A stretch of DNA of 64,000 bases from Trichococcus collinsii (GCF_900107505.1 NZ_FNQH01000006.1:1-64000); one strand, 5' to 3'. Positions 52,475 to 61,000 are shown, numbered from the stretch's first letter. Numbers and translations are program-made. Notes: generated from the sequence alone by a model not told the origin.

Positions 52475-52488
52475 ATAAAGCGTTTCCA
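52475..52488 (-). promoter_or_regulatory. cre-like site at the GH43 promoter
   Basis: On minus TGGAAACGCTTTAT matches the core TG-AA-CG-T at 11 of 14 consensus positions and ends in a candidate -10 (TTTATTATAC). It lies 34-47 bp upstream of the GH43 start, suggesting CcpA repression of the cluster. Confidence 0.55.
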
Positions 52489-52558
52489 GCTAACCGTATA
52501 TAAATTATCTATGCTCATTGGTAATTTTCTATTATAATTGTCGCAAGAGGTGAATTTC

Positions 52559-53749
52559 ATGAATCTGAACTATCTGATGGCTTATGCATCCAGAAAACTG
52601 CACACAAAAATCAGTCTTTATAAGAATGGAACGGAAGCGCAATCCGTCTGCAAAAATCTGGAACTGGCGGAACAATTTGAGTTGAATGAAGAATGCTCAC
52701 AAAAATTATTGCGGTATTCCAACAAAGCCGTGCCCACGATCGTCAGTCTGAACGACCACTATGTTTTTGGTTTGGTGGAACACGAAGCCAACACTTTCAT
52801 TGTTGGGCCGCTCGAACTGAGCGATGATTACAAAATCACGCGGAATATTTGCCTGGAGGAATGGGGACATATCAGCACCTATCGCGTACCTACGATGGTC
52901 GTCAGCGAACTCGTTGAGGTGCTGCTGTTGATCCATAATCTGGCGCACGAGTATGAACTGATTATTGAAGAATTGTCGACGTATAACTTCGAAGATCATC
53001 TGCAATCCGCCAAGAAAAATTACGTCGACAAGTTTTTTCAGGATAGGGAATCTGATGTTTGGCATAACTCCTATCAGCAGGAGATCCGCGAATTCGACAG
53101 CATCATGAACGGGGATATGCTCAAATTGAAGGAAAGCTGGGCCGAGGACTATGGCGGGGAAATGGGCAGGCTCGCCACCGACGATCTCCGAAACATGAAA
53201 AACTTGGGGATAGTCGTTATCACTTTGGCGAGTCGCGCAGCGATGCGTGGCGGCTTGCATCCGGAAATCAGCTACTCATTGAGTGATGCCTTCTCGCTTG
53301 AAATCGAGCGTTTGAAAACTGTTGAGGACATCACGAGATTGATTCGCAATGCGGAAATGGAGTACACTTTATTGGTCCATGAATTAGCAAAAAAATCCAG
53401 AATCCAAGCTTCCGCTGTATACACGCATCCTTACGTGAACAAAATCCAGGAATTCATCCTGAAGAACCTTCACAAAGATCTTCAGATCGGCGAAATCGCG
53501 GAAATCCTTTCCGTCACGCCGAACTATCTTTCCGCTCTGTTCAGAAAGAACACCGGCAAGACGATCCAAGCCTACATGACCGAAGAAAAGATGAAGTACG
53601 CGGAGCAATTGTTGCTGTATTCCGAAAGACCCATCAGCGAAATCTCCTCAAGTATCGGCTACAGCTCCCAAAGCTACTTTGGAAAAGTGTTCAAGAACTT
53701 TTCCGGGTACGCACCAAGCGAGTACAAAATGCGCTTTGGAAAGAGCTGA
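52559..53749 (+). CDS. AraC family transcriptional regulator (GH43/GH42 cluster)
   Basis: 396 residues, longer than usual AraC proteins. The N-terminal ~280 is an unassigned sensor region, and the C-terminal ~100 is the AraC DNA-binding domain (NKIQEFILKNLHKDLQIGEIAEILSVTPNYLSALFRKNTGKTIQAYMTEEKMKYAEQLLLYSERPISEISSSIGYSSQSYFGKVFKNFSGYAPSEYK). ATG at 52559 follows AGAGGTG; an upstream TTG at 52538 lacks one. It is divergent from the GH43-GH42-symporter operon, which it most likely activates in response to the imported sugar. Confidence 0.92.
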   Translation: MNLNYLMAYASRKLHTKISLYKNGTEAQSVCKNLELAEQFELNEECSQKLLRYSNKAVPTIVSLNDHYVFGLVEHEANTFIVGPLELSDDYKITRNICLEEWGHISTYRVPTMVVSELVEVLLLIHNLAHEYELIIEELSTYNFEDHLQSAKKNYVDKFFQDRESDVWHNSYQQEIREFDSIMNGDMLKLKESWAEDYGGEMGRLATDDLRNMKNLGIVVITLASRAAMRGGLHPEISYSLSDAFSLEIERLKTVEDITRLIRNAEMEYTLLVHELAKKSRIQASAVYTHPYVNKIQEFILKNLHKDLQIGEIAEILSVTPNYLSALFRKNTGKTIQAYMTEEKMKYAEQLLLYSERPISEISSSIGYSSQSYFGKVFKNFSGYAPSEYKMRFGKS

Positions 53750-53978
53750 ACTGATAAATTCCTAGCTAATATAAACAAAAATGCCTCTCAAAAATAAGAG
53801 AAGCCATTGTAATTTCCGAATAACGACTTCCATAATCCAACCTCACACATTGGACTATGCAAAATAAATCGCGCAATCGGCCGGGATTCCCCACTGGCTA
53901 ACTGCGCGACTTTTTTCACATACATTCAAAAGAGCGGATGTTAAAGATATTCAACAATTTTAAATGTTGAATAATATA
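53750..53978. other. Intergenic region with bidirectional terminator
   Basis: A GC-rich hairpin at 53869-53916 (TCGCGCA...TGCGCGA with inner GGCC/GGCT) is followed by TTTTTT on plus and TTTATTTT on minus, so it can end both the AraC gene and the convergent vat-like gene. Its left edge (AAATAAATCGCGCAA at 53862) matches 12 of 15 positions of the array-2 repeat start. Confidence 0.65.
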
Positions 53979-54614
53979 TTATTTAGCAATCGATTTTATT
54001 TTTGATAAATCTCCACTACACAATATCTCGAGATTATTGAATATTTTTTCTGAATCCCAATTCCACCACTCCAAATAAAGAAGATACTCAATTAAGTCAT
54101 CATCAAACCGTTTTTTGATGAGTCTACAAGGGTTTCCTCCTGCCACTGAGTAAGGAGGAATATCACCTGTTACTGTAGAATTCGCTGCAATTATAGAGCC
54201 ATCACCAATATGAACACCTGGCATGACAGTTACGTTTTGCCCAAACCATACATCGTTTCCAATGATAGTATCTCCTTTGAATGGCAAGTCATCGAGGTTA
54301 GGAGTAGCTTTTTCCCAACCATTTCCGAATATGTTGAAAGGGTATGTCGTTACACTATTCATTCGATGGTTTGCACCATTCATAATAAATTCAATACCAC
54401 TACCCAAAGCGCAGAATTTGCCTATAATTAAATCATCTCCAATGAAATCATAGTGATGCGTTACATGTTTTTCAAAATCTGCAGGGCTTTCATTATCATC
54501 ATAATAAGTATAATCACCCACTTTAATGGTTGGACGAGTAATTACATTTTTAATGAAACAAACACTTGGGATAGCTGGATTAGGGTAGATTGCATCCGGA
54601 TCTGGACCAAACAT
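53979..54614 (-). CDS. Vat-like streptogramin A O-acetyltransferase (xenobiotic acyltransferase family)
   Basis: 211-residue left-handed beta-helix (hexapeptide repeat) acetyltransferase. It closely follows the Vat pattern: AIYPNPAIPSVCFIKNVITRPTIKVGDYTYYDD, FEKHVTHHYDFIGDDLIIGKFCALGSGIEFIMNGANHRM (catalytic His region), then GDTIIGNDVWFGQNVTVMPGVHIGDGSIIAANSTVTGDIPPYSVAGGNPCRLIKKRF. Vat enzymes inactivate streptogramin A by acetyl-CoA-dependent acetylation. The resemblance is to the Vat branch rather than chloramphenicol CatB, but resistance activity is not proven. GAGGAGG precedes the ATG at 54614. AT-rich composition compared with neighbours suggests acquisition. Confidence 0.87.
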   Translation of the reverse strand: MFGPDPDAIYPNPAIPSVCFIKNVITRPTIKVGDYTYYDDNESPADFEKHVTHHYDFIGDDLIIGKFCALGSGIEFIMNGANHRMNSVTTYPFNIFGNGWEKATPNLDDLPFKGDTIIGNDVWFGQNVTVMPGVHIGDGSIIAANSTVTGDIPPYSVAGGNPCRLIKKRFDDDLIEYLLYLEWWNWDSEKIFNNLEILCSGDLSKIKSIAK

Positions 54615-54713
54615 AGTATAACCTCCTCTTCTAATTATTAACTTTTACGAGTAAATCTCCTAAAAGTGGAATTAACTTTTCTATTTTTTTATATTCCCTT
54701 TTTATGCCTAAAA

Positions 54714-55421
54714 TCACATAATATTAAACATATTAAATAATTTCATCATACGTATATCATTTTGATTAATTTTTAAACGTTTAATAAGCTCTTCATCCTC
54801 TTTAAGAGGAGTTTTAGAAAAAAGCATCTTAAATGACACTGGCATGAAGGGACGAAACGAGATTCCACTCATCATTCCCAAACGTTCCGTTGTTTCTTGA
54901 AATGTGGACAAAATGGTTATCGATACGTTCTCGACTTCAGTTGAACTGTGTGTAAGGAACATTGATGTGAAAGTATCGTGATGCTGAGAATAACCAAAGT
55001 AAGTATTCTCAGCAAACATGTATTTATCAAATGTTGGTATATTCATATAGAAAGCAGTTGGAAACCTTCCATGTTCCGGGTGGTTAGAGATTATAAACAG
55101 AGAACGAAGCAACTTATTAATTCGTCCATCATACATATATGAATATAAAGTCGTTGACTCCTTAAATAACGTTTTTGGATTGGAAGAGTTTGTTTCCATT
55201 AACAGGTTGGATTTGCTATACAAAAGTTGTTCAGGATGTACCTTTAGGGCATAAGCAATTTCATAAAAAGTTTCAATATCAATTACAATTTTTCCTGCTT
55301 CATACTTTTGCATCGTAGATTTACTTCTATTTATCTGCTCACCTAACTCTTCCAACGTTATTCCTTTGCTTTTCCGAAAGTGTCTGATGGTTCTTCCCAA
55401 TTCTGACGATATTTCTGACAT
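54714..55421 (-). CDS. XRE family helix-turn-helix regulator
   Basis: 235 residues. N-terminal XRE/Cro HTH: LGRTIRHFRKSKGITLEELGEQINRSKSTMQKYEAGKIVIDIETFYEIAYALKVHPEQLL (residues ~8-68). The remaining ~165 residues are an unassigned effector or dimerisation domain. GGGAGGATGAAAT precedes the ATG at 55421. It is transcribed divergently from the PatB-like gene and away from it; shared TTAGGTGAA sites in the intergenic region (55497-55505 and the inverted copy 55665-55673) are candidate operators. Composition is AT-rich like its two neighbours. Confidence 0.9.
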   Translation of the reverse strand: MSEISSELGRTIRHFRKSKGITLEELGEQINRSKSTMQKYEAGKIVIDIETFYEIAYALKVHPEQLLYSKSNLLMETNSSNPKTLFKESTTLYSYMYDGRINKLLRSLFIISNHPEHGRFPTAFYMNIPTFDKYMFAENTYFGYSQHHDTFTSMFLTHSSTEVENVSITILSTFQETTERLGMMSGISFRPFMPVSFKMLFSKTPLKEDEELIKRLKINQNDIRMMKLFNMFNIM

Positions 55422-55496
55422 ATTTCATCCTCCCAAAGTTTGTATTTTATAATGTGGTTATATGAAAAAGTATTATAAATATTCTTTTTGATGAAA

Positions 55497-55673
55497 TTAG
55501 GTGAAAAGATGAGTAGATTCTCAATCCCCTGATAATGAAATCGTTTTCAGTGTATCCAGAATACTTTTAATTTAAAAAAGTTTATTTTAACGATTCTTGT
55601 GTCTATTGGATTTCTTTTTGATACACCTATATTATTACATATATGGTAGATGATATAAAAGTAATTCACCTAA
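55497..55673. promoter_or_regulatory. XRE/patB intergenic region with inverted TTAGGTGAA sites
   Basis: TTAGGTGAA at 55497-55505 and its exact inverse TTCACCTAA at 55665-55673, the latter touching the ribosome binding site of the PatB-like gene. A related half, ACACCTAT, lies near 55623. A possible plus promoter is TTGATA (55617-55622), 16 bp, TATATG (55639-55644). A regulator binding both sites could control both genes; unproven. Confidence 0.5.
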
Positions 55674-55689
55674 GGAGAGAGGATATATA

Positions 55690-56886
55690 ATGGATTTTAA
55701 TCAATCAGTTAACAGAATAGATACAGGTAGTGTTAAATGGGATATGGTGGAAACAGTATTTGGGAGTAAAGATTTATTGCCACTTTGGATTGCTGATATG
55801 GACTTTACCACATCGCAAAAAATTATTGATGCTATAGAAAATGAGGTCTCTAATGGGATCTTTGGGTACAAAACGCCATCGGATTCCCTCATGCAGGCAA
55901 TTATAAATTGGCAGTCCACTCAACATAATTATCAATTGACTAAATCATCTATCGTATTCTCGCCAGCAGTAGTTTCCTCTATTTGCACTGCGATTCAAGC
56001 TTTTTCCCGGGAAGAAGATGCTATCTTAATTCATGATCCAGTGTATTCTCCATTCGCAAACGCGGTCTTGCTCAATAATAGAGAGTTAGTAACAAGTAAA
56101 TTAATCAGCAATGATGGAGCATACAGCATCGACTTCAACGACGTTGAGGCTAAAATGAAGACCCGACAAGTAAAAATGTATATTTTCTGTAACCCTCACA
56201 ATCCTGGAGGCCGTGTTTGGAAACACGCCGAACTTAAAAAGGTCGTAGATTTATGTAAAAAGTACGAGGTTATCCTCATTAGCGATGAAATACACCAAGA
56301 CATCGTTTTTAAACCTAACAAATTCACTAGTATGTTGGCACTGGATGGTTCAGACGCGTTTACCATTGCTTTAACTGCACCAACAAAAACATTTAATTTG
56401 GCAGGATTGAAATGCTCTTATGCGTTTATCCCTAATCAGTCATTACGGGAACGATTTGTTCTCTCTCAAGCAAGAAATAGTGGCCCTAATTTACATTTGG
56501 AAATGAATTCAATTGGTTTGACTGCAACAGAAGTTGCCTTAAATGAGGGAGAAGTATGGCTACAACAACTGATTCAGCATTTTGAGGAACAATTTGATTT
56601 TATCGAGGAATTTATTAAAAATGAAGTTCCTAACGTGAAATTTAAAAAACCTGAAGGGACCTATTTAGCTTGGTTGGATTTTTCAGATTTGGGACTTGAT
56701 GACAATCAATTGATGCATCTGCTAGTGAATAAAGGAAAGGTAGCTCTAAATGCAGGGTGTGACTATGGTGAAGAGGGAAAAATGTTTATGCGTCTGAATA
56801 TTGCAACTTCTCACGAAAGATTATTTGAAGGTCTTCATCGAATTAAAGAATCGGTTAACTATATTGAAAATAAAATTATTGTTTAA
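55690..56886 (+). CDS. MalY/PatB family PLP-dependent aminotransferase (cystathionine beta-lyase)
   Basis: 398-residue fold-type I PLP enzyme. MalY/PatB signatures: WDMVETVFGSKDLLPLWIADMDFTTSQKIIDAIENEVSNGIFGYKTP, the cofactor loop region SREEDAILIHDPVYSPF, NPHNPGGRVW, ISDEIHQDIVF (PLP Asp), and the Schiff-base Lys in TAPTKTFNLAGLKCSYAF. Usually a C-S lyase acting on cystathionine or related thioethers. AAGGAGAGAGGATATATA precedes the ATG at 55690. It is divergent from the XRE gene and shares its AT-rich composition. Confidence 0.93.
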   Translation: MDFNQSVNRIDTGSVKWDMVETVFGSKDLLPLWIADMDFTTSQKIIDAIENEVSNGIFGYKTPSDSLMQAIINWQSTQHNYQLTKSSIVFSPAVVSSICTAIQAFSREEDAILIHDPVYSPFANAVLLNNRELVTSKLISNDGAYSIDFNDVEAKMKTRQVKMYIFCNPHNPGGRVWKHAELKKVVDLCKKYEVILISDEIHQDIVFKPNKFTSMLALDGSDAFTIALTAPTKTFNLAGLKCSYAFIPNQSLRERFVLSQARNSGPNLHLEMNSIGLTATEVALNEGEVWLQQLIQHFEEQFDFIEEFIKNEVPNVKFKKPEGTYLAWLDFSDLGLDDNQLMHLLVNKGKVALNAGCDYGEEGKMFMRLNIATSHERLFEGLHRIKESVNYIENKIIV

Positions 56887-56986
56887 GAAGTGTATTTAGC
56901 CCAAGAAGCAGTTTCCAGCACTTAGTACGAACGCTTCTTGTTCCTGTAATTCTCTACACGCACCCCTGCGCCTCGCATCATACAGC

Positions 56987-57025
56987 AACACAAAAAGGCC
57001 AGGAGAAATCCTGGCCACTTTGTGT
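56987..57025 (-). terminator. Terminator of aroF
   Basis: GGCCAGG (56997-57003) pairs with CCTGGCC (57010-57016), extended by AACACAAA/TTTGTGTT outside; on minus CTTTTTGTG follows. Confidence 0.8.
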
Positions 57026-57030
57026 TGCTC

Positions 57031-58059
57031 TTATGCGTTTTCTGCGATGTATTTAACCAATTCTTCTGTATCTTCCCAGCCTAGGCATGGGTCGGTGATG
57101 GATTGGCCGAAGACTGTTCCGTCGTCTTCTTGACGTCCGCCTTCAAGGAAGCTCTCGATCATGAAGCCGCGCGCCAATTTCTTGATGTCATCGTTCCAAG
57201 AACGGTTGAACATCGTTTCTTTAACGATACGGATTTGCTCCATATGTTTTTTACCTGAGTTGTCGTGGTTCGTGTCAATCATGATGAACGGATTTTTGTA
57301 ATCCCCTTCACCGTAGGCTTTCACGACTTTGACAAGGTCTTCGTAGTGGTAGTTCGGGATGTTATCGCCGTACTCGTTCGTTCCACCGCGCAGGACAACG
57401 TGGGCCAACGGGTTTGAGCTGGACTGCACTTCAACGCCGTTATGGATGAATTTTTGTACTTGTTGAGCAGCGTACACGGAATTGAACAACACTTTCAGGT
57501 TGCCGCTTGTCGGGTTCTTCATCCCAGCTGGGTGATCGATTCCGCTGGCAACGAAACGGTGCTGTTGGTCTTCTACGGAACGCGCGCCGATTGCATGGTA
57601 GCTGACAAGATCATCAACAAAATCCAGGTTTTCCGGGTACAGCATTTCGTCAGCCGTCGTCAAGCCGGTTTCCGTGATGACGCGATTGTGCAGGCTACGC
57701 ACAGCAGCGATACCTTGAATCAGGTTGCTCTTGCCGGTTGGATCTTGTTTATGCAACAAGCCTTTGTAGCCGTCACCGGTCGTACGCGGTTTGTTTGTGT
57801 AGATACGGGGAACCATGAATACTTTGTCTTTGACTTGTTCCTGCAATTTCGCCAAACGACGCACGTATTCCATTACCGCTTCTTCATCATGGGCGGAACA
57901 AGGTCCGATGACCAAAAGGATGCGATCGTCTTTGCCTTCGATGATGTCGTGCAATTCTTGGTCGCGGGCTGCCTTCATCGCTGTTTGCTCAGGCGTCAGC
58001 TTGGATAATTCTTTGACCAATTCGAAATCGATTTTTTCACTCAATGCTTTGAAACTCAT
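57031..58059 (-). CDS. aroF: 3-deoxy-7-phosphoheptulonate synthase (DAHP synthase, type I)
   Basis: First enzyme of the shikimate pathway, joining erythrose-4-phosphate and phosphoenolpyruvate. The 342-residue product is of the AroF/G/H (type I alpha) class: LLVIGPCSAHDEEAVMEYVRRLAKL (PEP-binding GPCS), VPRIYTNKPRTTGDGYKGLLHKQDP, GIAAVRSLHNRVI, ARSVEDQQHRFVASGIDHPAGMKNPTSGN, and DTNHDNSGKKHMEQIRI. GGAGGGATTAAT precedes the ATG at 58059. Expression is expected to be controlled by the T-box leader at 58084-58402, whose specifier reads as Phe. Confidence 0.95.
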   Translation of the reverse strand: MSFKALSEKIDFELVKELSKLTPEQTAMKAARDQELHDIIEGKDDRILLVIGPCSAHDEEAVMEYVRRLAKLQEQVKDKVFMVPRIYTNKPRTTGDGYKGLLHKQDPTGKSNLIQGIAAVRSLHNRVITETGLTTADEMLYPENLDFVDDLVSYHAIGARSVEDQQHRFVASGIDHPAGMKNPTSGNLKVLFNSVYAAQQVQKFIHNGVEVQSSSNPLAHVVLRGGTNEYGDNIPNYHYEDLVKVVKAYGEGDYKNPFIMIDTNHDNSGKKHMEQIRIVKETMFNRSWNDDIKKLARGFMIESFLEGGRQEDDGTVFGQSITDPCLGWEDTEELVKYIAENA

Positions 58060-58083
58060 ATTAATCCCTCCATTTTCTCTTCA

Positions 58084-58402
58084 ACAAAAAAAAGCCTCGT
58101 CCATTCCAATTTTCATTGGAAAGGACGAAGCCTGTATAGACTCGTGTTACCACCTTTGTTCATAGACTACTCGCGCAAGTCTACCTCGATAGGTACATTA
58201 TAATACCCTAGCGAAATAACGAACGCTATCACCCGTCGCAGCCTACTTGATTCAGTGCGAAGTTCAAAGATGAATTCGGCTATCTCGCATGTGTGCCTTG
58301 CATCGACCGGCACCTTTCTGGTCAGCTCAATAACTTACTACTTCTTATCATCACTTTTTATGTTGTTTCTCAGAATATACTCATTTTCCAAGCAAATGTC
58401 AA
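58084..58402 (-). promoter_or_regulatory. T-box riboswitch leader of aroF (probable Phe specifier)
   Basis: Promoter TTGACA (58397-58402), 17-bp spacer, TATATT (58374-58379). Stem I starts with AGTGATGA followed by AAGAAGTAGTAAG. The specifier side reads GAA-TTC-ATC, with TTC (Phe) at 58274-58272 followed by the usual A. The T-box AAGGTGGTAACACG lies at 58143-58156. The terminator AGGCTTCGTCC...GGACGAGGC with TTTTTTTT lies at 58084-58132. In T-boxes, uncharged tRNA pairs with the specifier and T-box loop to favour antitermination, so aroF should rise when Phe is short. Confidence 0.87.
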
Positions 58403-58446
58403 ATGGTTTTTTGAAAAAAAGTGAATGACAGGGTTTTCTTGTTGAA

Positions 58447-59823
58447 TTAGTCTAAGTCTTTTGCGATTTCGTCTTGAACAGTCACGCCTTCAGCTTCCAA
58501 GCGTGCGATTGTTTCAGCGAATTGCGGCAAGTGTTTTTTGTGTGCGATGAACAATTCGTTCATGATTTTGATAGCAGTGTCGCCTGAACGGATCAATGGG
58601 TTGATTGTGAAGGCTTGCAATGCCGTACCGTAGTCGCCTGTTACAGCAGCTTCGATAGTCAACAATTCCATAGCTTTCATCACTTGCAACCAGCCTCTTT
58701 CAGCAGTCGGCAATTCACCGAAAGCCACGTTACGAGCGCCTTGTGCGCCGACGTAAGCTGTAACTTCGACCACGCAGTCAGCTGGCAGGTCAGGAACAGC
58801 GCCATTGTTTTTAGTCGATACAACGATTTGCGTGTCTTTGTTGCCATAGATGGCAGCGATTGTTTCGCAAGCAGCGTCTGAGTAATAAGCTCCCCCACGT
58901 TTTTGCAATTGCTCCGGTTTGTGATCCAAGTTAGGATCTTTGTATAATTCAAACAATTCAGCTTCTGTCTCTTTAACTTGTTGTGCACGCGTGCCTATGC
59001 CATTGTACTCTTCCAGGCCGTGTGTCAGCATTTCTTCTTCACGGTAGTAGTAACGGTGGTAGCCGCATGGAATCATGCCCATTTGTTCCAGTTGGTCTCT
59101 GTAGAACGGAATGTCATGGATATTTTTCGGTAAGCCAGCATCTTTGTCGAACATAGCGTCAATCACTTTATGAGTGATGTCGTTGCCTTTGTCGTCAGCG
59201 ACTTTATGCCAGTGGAAGTGATTCAAGCCAGCAAATTTGTAGATCAAGTCTTCTTTTTCAACGCCTAATGCTTTTGGTTCAGTCATGGTTGCCATAACCG
59301 GTACATTACATAAGCCCATTACTCTGTCCCATTTACCATAGCGGACAACTGCTTCTGTTACCATGCCGCTTGGATTCGTGAAGTTGACCAACCATGCATT
59401 CGGGCACAATTCTTTCATGTCTTCAACGATTTGCAAAATGATAGGAATCGTACGGAATGCTTTGAACATACCACCAGCACCGTTAGTTTCTTGGCCCAGC
59501 ATGCCATAAGAGAAAGGAATACGCTCATCTTTGACGCGGGCATTCAGTAAACCTACACGGAATTGTGTCGTTACGAAGTCTGCATCTTTCAACGCTTCTC
59601 TACGGTCCAGAGTCATATGGATTTTCACGTCGTATGGGGATGCATCCCACATACGTTGTGCCATTGTGCCCACGATTTCTAATTTTTCTCTCCCTGCTTC
59701 GATATCCACTAACCAGATTTCGCGGATAGGCAATTCATCATAACGCTTGATGAAACCTTCCATTAATTCAGGTGTATAGCTGCTTCCTCCGCCGATTGTT
59801 ACAATTTTAACGCCTTTTGTCAT
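58447..59823 (-). CDS. 6-phospho-beta-glucosidase (GH4)
   Basis: 458-residue NAD+- and Mn2+-dependent GH4 glycosidase. N-terminal Rossmann motif VKIVTIGGGSSYTPELMEGFI, then FRVGLLNARVKDERIP, FTNPSGMVTEAV, GLCNVPV (metal-binding Cys) and KFAGLNHFHWHKV (metal His). The CN(V/I)P type fits 6-phospho-beta-glucosidases (CelF/LicH) rather than alpha-type GlvA, which have CDMP or CHS motifs. The true substrate may be a cellobiose- or chitobiose-type phosphate imported by a PTS elsewhere. ATG at 59823 has GAGGAGG upstream; an earlier ATG at 59868 lacks one. It is divergent from an RpiR regulator. Confidence 0.92.
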   Translation of the reverse strand: MTKGVKIVTIGGGSSYTPELMEGFIKRYDELPIREIWLVDIEAGREKLEIVGTMAQRMWDASPYDVKIHMTLDRREALKDADFVTTQFRVGLLNARVKDERIPFSYGMLGQETNGAGGMFKAFRTIPIILQIVEDMKELCPNAWLVNFTNPSGMVTEAVVRYGKWDRVMGLCNVPVMATMTEPKALGVEKEDLIYKFAGLNHFHWHKVADDKGNDITHKVIDAMFDKDAGLPKNIHDIPFYRDQLEQMGMIPCGYHRYYYREEEMLTHGLEEYNGIGTRAQQVKETEAELFELYKDPNLDHKPEQLQKRGGAYYSDAACETIAAIYGNKDTQIVVSTKNNGAVPDLPADCVVEVTAYVGAQGARNVAFGELPTAERGWLQVMKAMELLTIEAAVTGDYGTALQAFTINPLIRSGDTAIKIMNELFIAHKKHLPQFAETIARLEAEGVTVQDEIAKDLD

Positions 59824-59844
59824 TTGTATATTCCTCCTCGTTTC

Positions 59845-60026
59845 GTTTACAAGGTTATTATCTATCATGTAAATATCGATAACAAGGGTTCTTGGTTCAC
59901 TTAAAATCCTTTTTACAAAATTCGTGCAAAATCCGCCTGATAATTCAAATTCTTTTCGCTTTTTAGCCTTTTTTGAGCATAATATCGTTTACATACCATT
60001 TACATTAAATTATAATTCTTGTAAAT
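59845..60026. promoter_or_regulatory. GH4/RpiR intergenic control region
   Basis: Promoter for rpiR: TTTACA (59988-59993), 17-bp spacer, TATAAT (60011-60016). Repeated half-sites are GTTTACA (59845-59851), ATGTAAAT (59867-59874), GTTTACAT (59987-59994), ATTTACAT (59998-60005) and TTGTAAAT (60019-60026), likely RpiR operators. A minus-strand cre-like site TGTAAACGATATTA (59980-59993, 12 of 14) lies at a TATTAT -10 for the GH4 gene. Confidence 0.6.
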
Positions 60027-60089
60027 AGAAGAAACGCGATTCGAGCCTGATATGGATCGCTGGACTTGAGAAAAGGAGATGCGCCACAT

Positions 60090-60980
60090 ATGTTGATACG
60101 CGAAAAAATGGAAACCATCAAGTTTTCTCCGGCTGAAAAAGAAGTCGTGGATTACCTGTTGCACTATCCGGAAGTGCTGGATGAAAAGACAATGCAGGAT
60201 ATCGCAGCCGAAACCTATACACAGCCTTCTACTCTGATCCGCATCGCCAAAAAATTGGGCTTCGACGGATGGGTGGAATGCAAAAAAGCCTACCAAGAAG
60301 AACACGACTATCTGACACGCAACTTCGTAAACATCGATGCCAATCTGCCGTTCGAAGCAAACGACTCAATCATGACAATCAGCAATAAGATGGCCTCGCT
60401 CGGACAATCTACAATTGAGGATACGCTCTCCCTCATCCACCACGACTCGCTGCAACAAGCGAAACAGATGCTACTGAGGGCTAAACATATCCAAATCTTC
60501 GCCACCAACGCCAATATGCTCATCCCGCAGGACTTTGCCTTGAAGATGAACCGGATCAAGCATCACACCGCTGTCTCCACCATTAAAGGCGAAGACGTCT
60601 ACACAGCCTATACCTGTCCCGAAGGCACCTGCGCCATCTTGATTTCCTATACCGGCGAAAGCAACCCGATGAAGCAAATCGCGAATATATTGAAAGCTGA
60701 AGGCATCCCCACGATCGGAATCACGAGCATCGGTGACAACTATCTTTCACGTGCGGTGGACTGCTACCTGCCGATCACAACGCGCGAGAAACTATATTCA
60801 AAGATCGGCAACTTCACGGTCAACCTTTCCATCATCTACCTGCTGGACGTCTTGTATTCGATCGTATTTGCCGAAAAATACGAGGAAAACCTGGCCCATA
60901 TAATCCGCATCGGCAAAATAGCCGACAAGCGGAAGACAAGTTCGGATATCATGCAGGAGGATACCGATGGAAAGAACTAA
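60090..60980 (+). CDS. MurR/RpiR family transcriptional regulator
   Basis: 296 residues. N-terminal RpiR helix-turn-helix (FSPAEKEVVDYLLHYPEVLDEKTMQDIAAETYTQPSTLIRIAKKLGFDGWVECKKAY) and C-terminal SIS sugar-phosphate-binding domain (AKHIQIFATNANMLIPQDFALKMNRI; ILISYTGESNPMKQIANILKAEGIPTIGITSIGDN). Binds phosphosugars to control sugar catabolism. ATG at 60090 lies 11 nt after AAGGAG. It is divergent from the GH4 gene, which is the likely target through the TTTACAT sites at 59845-60026. It ends at a terminator at 61001-61042. Confidence 0.93.
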   Translation: MLIREKMETIKFSPAEKEVVDYLLHYPEVLDEKTMQDIAAETYTQPSTLIRIAKKLGFDGWVECKKAYQEEHDYLTRNFVNIDANLPFEANDSIMTISNKMASLGQSTIEDTLSLIHHDSLQQAKQMLLRAKHIQIFATNANMLIPQDFALKMNRIKHHTAVSTIKGEDVYTAYTCPEGTCAILISYTGESNPMKQIANILKAEGIPTIGITSIGDNYLSRAVDCYLPITTREKLYSKIGNFTVNLSIIYLLDVLYSIVFAEKYEENLAHIIRIGKIADKRKTSSDIMQEDTDGKN

Positions 60981-61000
60981 ATCTAAAGGGAAACTATCGA

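Noticed and set aside
53979-56886. Transposon or prophage
   Set aside because: Composition suggests acquisition, but no transposase, integrase, terminal inverted repeats or tRNA target was found.
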